This document shows, piece after piece, positions 44,548 through 53,973 of a stretch of 64,000 bases of DNA (its first letter is position 1; the number at the start of each line of letters is the position of its first letter). The translations under genes and the position numbers were made by a program. A model generated the notes under the pieces. The model searched no databases, was not told where the DNA came from, and saw nothing but the letters and a program-made list of their open reading frames with translations. The stretch covers positions 1,922,001-1,986,000 of the forward strand of contig CAVUZG010000004.1 of NCBI GenBank assembly GCA_963745945.1, in the 5' to 3' direction. The stretch is from DATFVA01 sp963745945. GTDB lineage: Bacteria; Bacteroidota; Ignavibacteria; Ignavibacteriales; Ignavibacteriaceae.

Positions 44548-45613
44548 ATGCAGAATTTCCTGAACCAAAGTTATTTCGGAAATACTATCCTTAATTATTT
44601 CATTGCTCTGGGAATTTTTGTCCTTGGCATTATTGTAATCAAAATATTTAAAGTTGTAATACTTAAAAGACTACAAAAATGGGCGGAAGCAACTGAGACA
44701 ACAATAGATGATTTACTAATAAGCGGAATTCAGAAAACAGTTGTTCCTCTTCTGTATTTCGGCGCATTTTACCTCGGGGTTAAGTCCCTGAAAATTGATC
44801 CCAATATAGTAGATATAATTAATAAGGTTGTTGTTGTTGTATTTACTTTTTTCCTGCTTCGTGCAATTACTTCTGTAATCCGGTTTTCACTTAACGCTTA
44901 TGTAAGTAGAAAAAGTGAAGGACAATCCCGCGAAAAAGAATTGAGAGGAATCTCAACTATAATAAGCCTGGTAATCTGGACAGTAGGTCTTGTTTTCCTT
45001 ATGGATAATCTGGGATTTAAGGTCTCCGCAGTAATTACAGGTCTGGGTATTGGCGGTATAGCTGTTGCCCTGGCAGCCCAGGCAATACTGGGAGATTTAT
45101 TTGCATACTTCGTAATCTTCTTCGATCGCCCGTTTGAAATAGGAGATTTTATTATTGTAGGGGACAAAGTTGGATCTGTTGAATATATCGGGTTGAAAAC
45201 AACCCGCGTGAGAAGCTTAGGCGGAGAGCAGTTAATAATTTCAAACAAGGATCTCACCGATTCGAGAATTCATAACTACAAAAAGATGGAACGAAGAAGA
45301 GTTGTTTTCCAGCTTGGTGTTATATACCAGACTACATTCGAGCAGGTTAAAGAAATTCCTGTAATAGTAAAGCAAATAATTGAAAACCAGCAAGACGCAA
45401 CTTTTGACCGTGGACACTTTGCTAAGTATGGTGATTTCAGCCTGAACTTTGAGTTTGTTTATTATGTAAACAGTCAGGACTATGTTAAGTATATGGATAC
45501 TCAGCAGTCAATTAATCTTGCGATATATAAATCATTTCGAAGAAAAAGGAATTGAGTTTGCATATCCCAACTCAAACTCTTTTTATGTCTATGATGAATG
45601 GAAATGGTTCTGA
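44548..45613 (+). CDS. MscS family mechanosensitive channel (frameshift near the end)
   Basis: About 355 residues. Three N-terminal helices lead into the pore-lining segment and beta domain: TGLGIGGIAVALAAQAILGD, LFAYFVIFFDRPFEIGDFI, VGSVEYIGLKTTRVRSLGGE. The open frame ends at 45555 with FRRKRN. Removing one C in tttcgaagaa (near 45539) gives the normal tail FEEKGIEFAYPNSNSFYVYD with EWKWF, ending at 45613. A strong AAAGGAG site precedes the start. It responds to membrane tension in its family. The shift looks like an isolated insertion. Confidence 0.92.
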
Positions 45614-45648
45614 ACAGAAAGAACTGAAAACTTAAAAGGAAAATCTGT

Positions 45649-46884
45649 TTAGTCTTTTCTTAAAACAATAACTGTTATTTCGGGAGTTGAATTATATCTC
45701 ATCGGTACAAGTGACATTCCAAGTCCTCTTGTTACAATCATTAACATTTGTCCGAAGTGAAAATCTCCTTTAACAAACCGGGTTTCTAATAATGTGGGGG
45801 TTAGGTTAATAAACGGGAAAAGAAATGATACCTGCCCGCCGTGTGTATGTCCTGCAAGAAAAAGATTATACCCTGCACGGGCAGCCGATTGAACCGCCTG
45901 TGAATTGGGCTGATGGATAAGGACAATTTTAAGATCAACATTGTTCAACTTATGAACAAGGGAATCTATAGTTTCAGATTTTAAATGTTCAACATATGTA
46001 CTTGTTAAAAAAGTAATTCCGATTTTAGAATTTTTAATATTCAAAACCGTATCCTTATCATTAAACATTTTCACATTATACTTCTGCATTGCCCCTTCGA
46101 CTTCTCTTAAACTTCTGCTGTAATCATTGCGGTAAGCCCAGTTATCATGATCTCCTATGCAGGAATACACTCCATATTTTGATTTTATTTTTCCAACGTA
46201 TTCTGCTGCTTCATTAATGTAATCAGGAGTAGAGGTAATCATATCTCCTCCAATTAAAACAAGGTCAGGATCAGTTTTGTTTACTCTCCCAATATATTTT
46301 CCAAGCCTTGAAGCATCCGTGTAAGCATCTGCCTGAATATCTGAAATGAAAGTGATTCTGAAATTATTCAAGGCATCCGGAAGATCTGCTTTTTTATATT
46401 CAACTATTCTTGTAGAAACTGTGTGGTAATCGAAAATTACTCTTGCAGGAACGTAAATTATGAAGAAAGACAGAACAATAAGAACAATTTTCGCTTCGAG
46501 ATTTTTAAGTCTTTCTTTATGTCTTTTATAAATAGGAAAAATTACAAGCTTTACAACTTCAAGAATTAAAAATAAAAGCAAACATTGAACAACTAGAAAA
46601 GTCCATAGCCAAAACGGATAAAGAAGGAAATAATTGATATACCACTCATCGGGAATGTTGGGTCTTGAGTGACCTGTTGTTGAAGAAAGAAAAATATACG
46701 CTGCAAGCAAAAAGATAGGATATAAATTCAGAAAGATTAAAAGAACTCTGAAAACTCTTTTCAGAATTTTCGCAGAGACGTTGGGAAAAATTCTCAGAAC
46801 TGAATTATAAACTTTCCTCACAAAATAAAATTGTACAAGAAAAATCAGGATGAAAGTTACAATAATTACTAAGATGAAACCCAT
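45649..46884 (-). CDS. Membrane-anchored metallophosphoesterase (calcineurin-like)
   Basis: A 411-residue protein. Four N-terminal hydrophobic helices (about 1-150) are followed by a calcineurin-like phosphoesterase domain: ITFISDIQADAYT, LVLIGGDMI, CIGDHDNWAY and FLAGHTHGGQVSFLFP. In the first motif the usual D-x-H is D-x-Q, and GNHD is GDHD, so one metal ligand differs from the canonical set. Relatives (YkuE/YaeI-like) hydrolyse phosphodiesters or lipid phosphates at the membrane. It converges on mscS. Confidence 0.9.
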   Translation of the reverse strand: MGFILVIIVTFILIFLVQFYFVRKVYNSVLRIFPNVSAKILKRVFRVLLIFLNLYPIFLLAAYIFLSSTTGHSRPNIPDEWYINYFLLYPFWLWTFLVVQCLLLFLILEVVKLVIFPIYKRHKERLKNLEAKIVLIVLSFFIIYVPARVIFDYHTVSTRIVEYKKADLPDALNNFRITFISDIQADAYTDASRLGKYIGRVNKTDPDLVLIGGDMITSTPDYINEAAEYVGKIKSKYGVYSCIGDHDNWAYRNDYSRSLREVEGAMQKYNVKMFNDKDTVLNIKNSKIGITFLTSTYVEHLKSETIDSLVHKLNNVDLKIVLIHQPNSQAVQSAARAGYNLFLAGHTHGGQVSFLFPFINLTPTLLETRFVKGDFHFGQMLMIVTRGLGMSLVPMRYNSTPEITVIVLRKD

Positions 46885-46932
46885 TGTATTATAAATATAT
46901 AAAATAAAGATTTAATCTTTGAGTCTTCGTGT

Positions 46933-46970
46933 CTTGGTGGCAAAAAAATTACAATATAATCGCCACAAGG
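46933..46970. repeat. Short palindromic repeat related to the one before hemN
   Basis: CTTGGTGGC (46933-46941) and GCCACAAGG (46962-46970) are near reverse complements with an AT-rich 20-base loop. The right side continues TAAGGCGCTAAGAA, like CAAAGTCGCTAAGAA in the copy upstream of hemN. Located between the phosphoesterase and Mut7-C genes. Confidence 0.5.
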
Positions 46971-46985
46971 TAAGGCGCTAAGAAA

Positions 46986-47727
46986 TTATAAGTTTTTTAT
47001 TTGTTCAATAAACTTAAGCATTTCTTCATAATGTGAGCCTTTCCAGAAAACCTTCTCACAATTCCTGCAGTACCAGAATTCATTCTGCCATTCTTTTACT
47101 TTAGGCGGAATTCTCGATTTCAATTTTTTCTTTTTCAACAGGCTCAAGAATATTGTTGCATTCAAGACATCTTAAAAATTCCTTAATATCATCTTTAAGA
47201 TCAAATCTGATAATTACCTCCTTCACCTGTTCTTCAAGTTCTTCGTTCCGTATCCAGTAACCATGAGTGACTTTTGAGTTTTTCAGAAGTTCTCTGTCTT
47301 TAGTAAGAATTGCACGTTTTTCATTTAATGATATATCAATTATTTCCTGTTCTGAAAACTCATTTTCATACAGAACATCAAATCCAAGCATTCGTAAATA
47401 TCTGGCGAGTGAGCCAATGTGAACGTCCGCAATAAATTTCGATTCGCGTAAAGGTTTAATTCTTAAATGTTGAACATTTCTTATATCGAATGATTCAAAA
47501 ACAGGATATACACTAATGTCATCTTTATCATTTACAACATAACTGAAATCGACAGAGTTCCCGTTGACAAGTATCAAATCAATTTCTGTGTGCGGAACAC
47601 CAAAAGACTCAATCATATCTTTTACAGAAGCACGATCGATAAACTGATGTTCAAATCTAACTTTTCTTTTATCCGGGGGAAGGAAATCGTTAAGTTCTTC
47701 GTAAAATCTAAGGAAAGCCCGTTTCAT
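46986..47727 (-). CDS. Mut7-C RNase domain protein with N-terminal ubiquitin-like domain (frameshifted)
   Basis: About 247 residues. The N-terminal ~85 residues resemble the Mut7-C ubiquitin-like domain (HTEIDLILVNGNSVDFSYVV). The PIN-like Mut7-C domain follows: FIADVHIGSLARYLRMLGFD, RAILTKDRELLKN. A zinc ribbon closes it: CLEC, then CRNCEKVFWKGSHYEEML. The open frame ends at 47101. Removing one A from the run in gaaaaaattg (near 47128) joins the second ribbon half and ends at 46986. Predicted RNase; role unknown. Confidence 0.88.
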
Positions 47728-47840
47728 CTTTTTAAATTTGTTTGTCAGTCTTAGCCTGTCGGGGACTGACTTTTCTACTTTCTATTACATTTCGATAACC
47801 TGCCTGCCGGAAAGGCTGGGCTCAATGCGACTATTACAAA

Positions 47841-49605
47841 TTACACTACTTTTATGTGCAATTCTTTCAACTGCTCTTCACTAACAGGAGAAGGAGATTC
47901 GTCCATTAAGGAAACTGCACTTGCTGTTTTAGGAAATGCAATTACATCTCTGATTGAACTTTCACCTGCAAAAATCATAACCATTCTATCAAATCCGAAA
48001 GCGATTCCTCCGTGCGGAGGAGCGCCGTATTTAAATGCATTCAGTAAAAATCCGAATTTCTGTTCAGTTTCCTCTTTGCCTATACCCAGCGCGCGAAACA
48101 TTTTTGATTGCAGTTCTGTATTGTGAATCCTTATGCTGCCGCCGGCAATTTCAGTTCCGTTTAAAACAAGATCATAAGCTCTGGCTCTGACTCTTCCGGG
48201 ATCACTTTCCATATACTGAATGTCATCAACAACCGGTGAGGTAAACGGATGATGCATTGCATAAAATCTTTTTGTGTCTTCATCCCATTCAAACAAAGGA
48301 AAATCAGTTGTCCACAACAATGCAGGTTCGGTGTCCGGTTTTATTAAGCTCAAGTCTTTTTGCCATTTCTATTCGCAGGTAACCCATAATATTCAGAGCT
48401 TTCAATTTCGGACCGGAAATAATTAAAATTAAGTCTCCGTCTTTTGCATTCATTTCAGCAATAAGATTTTTCTTTTCTTCATCTGAAAAGAATTTAGCTA
48501 CAGGAGCTTCAATATCATTCCCTTTTACTTTTAACCATACAAGCCCCGCAGCGCCAAGGCTTTTCACATAATCAGTTAAAGAATCAAGCTGATTTCTTGA
48601 ATAAGTCGCACATCCTTCTGCAAGCAGACCGGATATTATTCCGTTTTTATTTACCTGCTCACGAAAAACTTTGAACTCACTGTTGGCAAAAATTTTATTT
48701 AATGCACTTAATTCTAATCCGAAGCGTAAATCTGGTTTATCACTTCCGTATTTTTCCATTGCTTCATCAAAGGAAAGCCTTGGAAGCGGAAGCTGTAAAT
48801 CTTTATCCCAGATTTCTTTAAATAAAACTTTCATAAAACCTTCAACCATCTCGAAAACATCTTCTCTGTCAACAAAGGACATTTCAACATCTATCTGCGT
48901 AAACTCAGGCTGTCTGTCTGCACGTAAATCTTCATCGCGGAAACATTTAACAATCTGGAAATATCGATCCATTCCAGAAACCATTAAAAGCTGTTTATAT
49001 GTTTGCGGAGACTGCGGAAGTGCATAAAACTTTGCTTTGTGTAATCTGCTTGGAACAAGATAATCGCGCGCACCTTCGGGAGTGCTTTTCATCAGCACAG
49101 GAGTTTCTACTTCAACAAATTTATTTTCATCAAAATATTTCCGGGTTAACTGTGCCAGTTTATGTCTTAATAAAAGATTTTTCTGCAATGCCGGTCTGCG
49201 TAAATCAAGGTAACGGTATTTTAATCTTAAATCTTCAAAAGCATCTGTGTTATCCTTTATTGCAAACGGGGGAGTTTCAGCTTCATTTAAAATTATAACT
49301 TTACTAACAAGCACATCGATCTTACCCGTTTCAAGTTCAGCGTTAACTGCATCATCAGGTCTTTTTCTAACCACACCTTCAACAGAAAGAACAAACTCAT
49401 TTCTGATATCTTTTGCGATTTCGAAAGCATCATTATTATCTGGTTCAAAAGCAATCTGCGTAATGCCGTAACGGTCGCGAAGCCAGATAAATATTAACGC
49501 TCCGAGATCTCTTCTTCTGTCAACCCATCCATTTAATACTACTTTTTCACCTGCATTTATTTCCCTGAGTTCGCCGCAGGTATGAGTTCTTCTTTCAAAT
49601 TTCAT
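47841..49605 (-). CDS. aspS: Aspartyl-tRNA synthetase (one internal frameshift)
   Basis: A class II synthetase of about 588 residues: an N-terminal OB anticodon-binding domain (VVLNGWVDRRRDLGALIFIW), motif 2 (FRDEDLRADRQPEFTQID), the GAD insertion and motif 3 (GGIAFGFDRMVMIFAG). The catalytic domain is split at about 48350: the first frame ends ELNKTGHRTCIVVDN, the second starts LIKPDTEPALLWTTDFPLFE. Deleting one base in gcttaataaaacc restores the usual sequence. aspS is normally essential, so a sequence error is more likely than a real mutation. A short duplicate of its 5' end lies at 51409-51441. Confidence 0.95.
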
Positions 49606-49684
49606 TTTGTAACTTTACTTCGTTAAATAATTTTTAGACGATAAAAATAATTAATCTCTTAAGGGCATACAAATGAAGGTTATT

Positions 49685-49713
49685 AAAAAACCGGCAGCCT
49701 TTTAAGCTGTCGG
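49685..49713 (-). terminator. Rho-independent terminator of the minus-strand T9SS cargo gene
   Basis: CCGGCAGC (49691-49698) pairs with GCTGTCGG (49706-49713), with one G-T pair. On the minus strand the stem is followed directly by six Ts (49690-49685). It lies 42 bp after the reconstructed end of the cargo gene and separates it from aspS. Confidence 0.82.
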
Positions 49714-49754
49714 CAAATATAAATAGCCCCTAATTAATAAAGTTAATATTTTAA

Positions 49755-51283
49755 TCACTTAAGCAGAATCATCTTTTAAATGATTTAAACTTGTTGCTTT
49801 CAATTCTATAAAAATATATTCCGCTGGGTAATCCTGATGCATCAAAATTTATTGTATAGCTGCCTGTACTTTTATATTTATTTACCAATTTTTTAATTTC
49901 CTCGCCTGTAGAATTGAAGATTTTAATTGTTACAAATCCACTCTTTGGAATTGAATATTTAATAGTTGTGGCCGAATTAAACGGGTTCGGATAGTTCTGC
50001 TTGAGAGAATATTCGGTGATCTGAGGATTGACCTCAACATTTACAACCCCGGATTCGGTTCTTTTTCCGTCAAAATTTAACTGAATCAACCGGTACGAAT
50101 AAAATCCGTGTTCTACATTTTTGTCGATGAATTCATAAAAATTATCTTCAGTACTTGTGCCTTTACCTTCAACGAATCCTATTTCCTCCCATGCTGATCC
50201 AATGTTTTCTAATCTCTGAACAACAAATCCACTATTATTGGTTTCCGATACGGTTTCCCAATTTAAAATAACATTTTCATTAACGTCTTTTGCGGTAAAC
50301 GATGCAAGTTCTACTGGAACCGGAGTCAGATAAGCGGAAATTCCACCATTGTTTCTGACTGAAATAATCAAGTTCCCATTTCTGGCTTTTGCCATATGAG
50401 TATATTTGCCTGATGTGGTTGTGTACTGTGTTGTCCAGGATACTCTGTTGTCATCAGAGTAATATACCGTATTCTGGTTTGCGACCCACCAGTCAGTACC
50501 CACTCCTGTTATCGCACTAATCGAATCTAGACCATTCAGACTTGTTAACAATGACCAGTTGCTGCCTCCATCGGTTGTCACTTCTAATGTATTATCTTCT
50601 CCGACAATACCGTCCGAAGAGTTGTTAAACCAAACTGAATACGAGTTTGTTTGCACAGTGGGAATGAGAGACCAATTATATCCTGAATCAGTGGAATGAT
50701 AGATATATCCGGAGTTTGAGCCAAAGAAGATTTGAGAACCGGAGGTGAATGTTGAATTATAATGACCGAATTCCACAGAAATCTGTTCTGGAAATTGAGA
50801 AAGGGACGCCCAGCTGGATCCGCCATCAGATGTATTAAAGAATCTCCAATAGGTGTTAAGTGGTGAGGTGTAAAGAAATCCTGTATTCTCTGTGTACATC
50901 TTGATATCCATTATCCAGCCGCCTGTTTGTTGAAAAACAGCTGACCAGTTTTGACCACCGTCAGTAGTTTTGAAAAGTTCTGTATTATCACCAATACCGC
51001 CCTGGTGATATGCAACAAATGCAGTCTGATCATCCAGTGCAAAAACAGAAAAAAGATTTACATAACCCTGGAAGTATCCGCTTCCCACAATACTCCAGTT
51101 CGCACCTCCGTCTGTTGTTCTTAGAACAGTTCCGTAACGACCACAGATCCAAGCAGTTGAATTGTTTACAACTGATACTGCATAAAGCGGGTTTGTAGTT
51201 GGAGACACCTGCTCCTCCCACTGCGAATTCACTGGGAAATTGAGGATAATGCATATAAAAGTTAACAGTGACAAAATTTTCAT
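49755..51283 (-). CDS. Secreted YCF48/BNR beta-propeller protein with T9SS type A sorting domain
   Basis: About 509 residues with a signal peptide (MKILSLLTFICIILNFPVNS). The body has repeated Ycf48-like blades: VLRTTDGGANWSIVGSG, LFKTTDGGQNWSAVFQQ, FFNTSDGGSSWASLSQF, YHSTDSGYNWSLIP, VTTDGGSNWSLL. A linker fibronectin-like segment (ASFTAKDVNENVILNWETVS) leads to the sorting domain (NYPNPFNSATTIKY, FNSTGEEIKKLV, LPSGIYFYRI). The frame stops at FKSFKR (49769). Adding one A would give the usual KKMILLK end at 49755. The Shine-Dalgarno is a perfect AGGAGGTGA. It lies between aspS and a duplicate of the aspS 5' end. Confidence 0.9.
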
Positions 51284-51408
51284 TGGTCACCTCCTAGTAT
51301 TTTATTGTTCTTTTTAAATAGTACAGAGAATTTCTGAATAAGGACAGCAAACCAAATAATTATTTCACCAATAATAGAAACTCACGATAAATGAATTCCT
51401 ATTCGTTT

Positions 51409-51441
51409 AGGACAAGTATGAGTTCTCCTTTCAAATTTCAT
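51409..51441 (-). pseudogene. Duplicate 5'-end fragment of aspS
   Basis: The minus strand encodes MKFERRTHTC followed by Pro, against MKFERRTHTCG at the true aspS start (49605). The bases just upstream (TTACAAA before the ATG) are also shared. Similarity ends after eleven codons. It is in direct orientation relative to aspS, with the T9SS cargo gene in between. Confidence 0.85.
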
Positions 51442-51504
51442 TTTTGTAATTTAATATTGATAATTTAAATTCAAGTAAAAAAAAACCAAAGAGTCTTGAA
51501 GTTT

Positions 51505-52809
51505 ATGAATCCTGTTGAAACAATTAGAAAAAAGCGTGACGGCAAACCTCTACTTCCGGAAGAAATTAAATATATAATAGATGGATTTACTAAGGGTAAA
51601 ATTCCCGATTACCAGTTTTCTGCATTTTTAATGGCGGTATATTTCCAGGGAATGACAAAAGAAGAGACCTCAGTTTTAACCGATTCTATGCTTCACAGCG
51701 GAAATGTTGTAAATCTTAAAAGCATTAAAGGATATAAAGTTGATAAACATTCTACCGGCGGAGTTGGTGATAAAACATCTTTAATACTTGCGCCGATCAC
51801 AGCAGCGGCAGGAGTAAAAGTTCCGATGATTTCAGGGAGAGGACTCGGACACACAGGCGGAACTCTCGATAAACTTGAGTCAATTCCCGGTTTCAGAACT
51901 GACTTATCTTTAAGTGAGTATAAATCTGTTTTGAAAAAAGTCGGCGCTGTTTTGATCGGGCAGACAAAAGATATTGCTCCGGCTGATAAAGTGATTTATT
52001 CTTTAAGAGATGTTACGGCAACAGTTGAATCAATTCCATTAATTACGGCAAGCATAATGAGTAAAAAACTTGCTGAAGGAATTGATGGTCTTGTCCTCGA
52101 TGTAAAAACCGGAAGCGGTGCTTTTATGAAAAGCTTGAAAGATGCAAAAGAATTAACTGATTCTTTGGTTAACACAGCAAAGGCATTTGATAAAAAAGTC
52201 GTTGCATTTATAACTGATATGAATCAGCCTCTAGGGACACATATAGGCAACTGGCTTGAAGTTGTTGAATGTATAAATATACTCCGGGGAGAAGTAAAAA
52301 ATGATTTGTACGAATTAAGTGCTAAACTTGCAGGCGCAATGATTTATCTTGCAAATAAAGCTGAAAGTATTGATATAGGAACTAAAATTGCTAAAGAAAT
52401 AATCCAAAACGGAAAAGCCTTCGATAAATTTCTGGAAATGGTAAAAGCTCAGGGCGGAGATGTATCTTTTATTAATAACCCGGAAAAATATCCTTCATCA
52501 AAATTTCACGCTAAAGTAATCGCACAAAAATCAGGATATATTTCCAAAATAGATACTTACGAAATCGGAATGGCATCACTTGAACTTGGCGCCGGGAGAA
52601 AAACAAAAGAAGATAAAATTGATCCCAAAGCAGGAATCATTTTTAAAGTCAAAATAGGAGATAGAATAAAAAAGGGTGAAACACTCGCAGAGCTTTTTTC
52701 AGATTCAAAAGAGGGAAATAAACAGGCAAAAGATAGAATCACACGGTCAGTAATAATCGCTTCAAATCGGCCTTTAAAAGTTAAACTGATTAAAAGAATA
52801 ATTTATTAA
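51505..52809 (+). CDS. Pyrimidine-nucleoside/thymidine phosphorylase
   Basis: 434 residues from ATG 51505 (MNPVETIRKKRDGK); a TTG three codons upstream is less likely. Diagnostic stretches are DKHSTGGVGDKTSLILAP, PMISGRGLGHTGGTLDKLES, and VESIPLITASIMSKKLAEG, the phosphate- and pyrimidine-binding segments of the DeoA/Pdp family. The C-terminal domain ends in a barrel-sandwich (KVKIGDRIKKGETLAELFSD). It splits thymidine or uridine to base and pentose 1-phosphate. Intact, single gene. Confidence 0.95.
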   Translation: MNPVETIRKKRDGKPLLPEEIKYIIDGFTKGKIPDYQFSAFLMAVYFQGMTKEETSVLTDSMLHSGNVVNLKSIKGYKVDKHSTGGVGDKTSLILAPITAAAGVKVPMISGRGLGHTGGTLDKLESIPGFRTDLSLSEYKSVLKKVGAVLIGQTKDIAPADKVIYSLRDVTATVESIPLITASIMSKKLAEGIDGLVLDVKTGSGAFMKSLKDAKELTDSLVNTAKAFDKKVVAFITDMNQPLGTHIGNWLEVVECINILRGEVKNDLYELSAKLAGAMIYLANKAESIDIGTKIAKEIIQNGKAFDKFLEMVKAQGGDVSFINNPEKYPSSKFHAKVIAQKSGYISKIDTYEIGMASLELGAGRKTKEDKIDPKAGIIFKVKIGDRIKKGETLAELFSDSKEGNKQAKDRITRSVIIASNRPLKVKLIKRIIY

Positions 52810-52815
52810 AAATCC

Positions 52816-52850
52816 CAGGAGATCGTTTTCAAAAAGCAAGATTTCTCCTG
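52816..52850 (+). terminator. Weak hairpin after the phosphorylase gene
   Basis: CAGGAGA (52816-52822) and TCTCCTG (52844-52850) form a 7-bp stem with a 21-base loop just after the stop at 52809. There is no T-tract, so termination is uncertain. Confidence 0.3.
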
Positions 52851-52990
52851 AGGATTGAAATACTAAAATTATACTAAACCAATTCACAAATACCGCTTCT
52901 ATAAAACTTAATCCAAAATTTATTTCAATTCTTAAGTAGTACCCTTATATTTCAATCATACTTTATAACCATGAAAGCCGAGGAATTATC

Positions 52991-53860
52991 ATGTTATTTA
53001 TATTAGCTCTATTGGCTGCTTTAGTTGCAGCCGCAGTTTATTTTAATGCAAAAAAAAGATTAAGTAAACAGGAATCTTCCTATGCATTAATTGGTATGAG
53101 TGTTGCCCTGCTTATAGCTTTGCTTCAGTGCTGGACAATTATTCCTGCCGGTCATGTCGGTGTAATCGATTTTTTTGGAAATGTCAGTGATAAAACCCTT
53201 TACCCCGGTGTAAACTTTGTAAACCCGTTAGCCAATGTTGTAAAATTTGATGCGCGAACCCAGGAATTAAAGGAAACAATGAGCGTTCCTTCAAAAGAGG
53301 GATTAAGTATAGATCTGGAATTAAGTCTTTTATTTAGTCTGAGCTTTGAAAATGCAAACAAAATATATAAAACAGTCGGTGAAGATTATGTCGATAGGAT
53401 TATTATACCGCAATTTCGCTCTGTTGTCAGAGGCGTAACTTCACAATATGATGCAAAAGCACTTTATACAGCAGAACGCGAACAGCTTTCAAAACAGATT
53501 GAAACTGACTTATTAAAACTTGTTGGTCCGAGAGGAATAAATATTGAGTCTTCGCCAATGCGACAGATAACTTTACCAGCTGGTTTAACGGCTTCAATAG
53601 AAGAAAAGTTAAAGGCCGACCAGGAAAGCCAGAGAATGCAGTTCGTCCTTCAGCGTGAAACCCAGGAAGCTGAACGAAAAAGAATTGAAGCAAAAGGAAT
53701 TTCCGATTTTCAGGATATAGTATCAAAAGGTATAAGTGACCAATTGTTGAGATGGAAAGGAATTGAGGCAACTGAAAAACTTGCCGGGTCAAATAATACA
53801 AAAATTGTCGTCATAGGTTCCGGAAAAGATGGCTTGCCTCTTATACTTGGAAACAATTAA
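52991..53860 (+). CDS. Prohibitin/SPFH (Band 7) family membrane protein
   Basis: A 289-residue protein with two N-terminal hydrophobic segments (LFILALLAALVAAAVYF and LIGMSVALLIALLQCW) and then a Band 7 domain: IIPAGHVGVIDFFGNV, LYPGVNFVNPLANVVKFDAR, YDAKALYTAEREQLSKQIE, ITLPAGLTASIEEKLKADQE. A helical coiled tail rich in Gln/Glu/Arg follows. The family forms large membrane ring scaffolds; the specific role is unknown. No NfeD or protease partner is adjacent. Confidence 0.92.
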   Translation: MLFILALLAALVAAAVYFNAKKRLSKQESSYALIGMSVALLIALLQCWTIIPAGHVGVIDFFGNVSDKTLYPGVNFVNPLANVVKFDARTQELKETMSVPSKEGLSIDLELSLLFSLSFENANKIYKTVGEDYVDRIIIPQFRSVVRGVTSQYDAKALYTAEREQLSKQIETDLLKLVGPRGINIESSPMRQITLPAGLTASIEEKLKADQESQRMQFVLQRETQEAERKRIEAKGISDFQDIVSKGISDQLLRWKGIEATEKLAGSNNTKIVVIGSGKDGLPLILGNN

Positions 53861-53918
53861 ATTTTATTCTCAAATAGAGTTGATCTTTATATTTGACCAG
53901 AGAGTCATTTTATTCTTG

Positions 53919-53946
53919 TTTGATTTTAATTAATTATTTATTTTTG
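53919..53946 (+). promoter_or_regulatory. Candidate Bacteroidota-type promoter for the hem operon
   Basis: TTTG (53919-53922) and TATTTTTG (53939-53946) match the TTTG / TAnnTTTG elements known for Bacteroidota, with a 16-bp spacer that is slightly short. It lies 27 bp upstream of the first hem-operon gene. Whether this lineage uses that consensus is not certain. Confidence 0.35.
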
Positions 53947-53973
53947 TACCCGTAAGTCATAATTGAGATTTTT

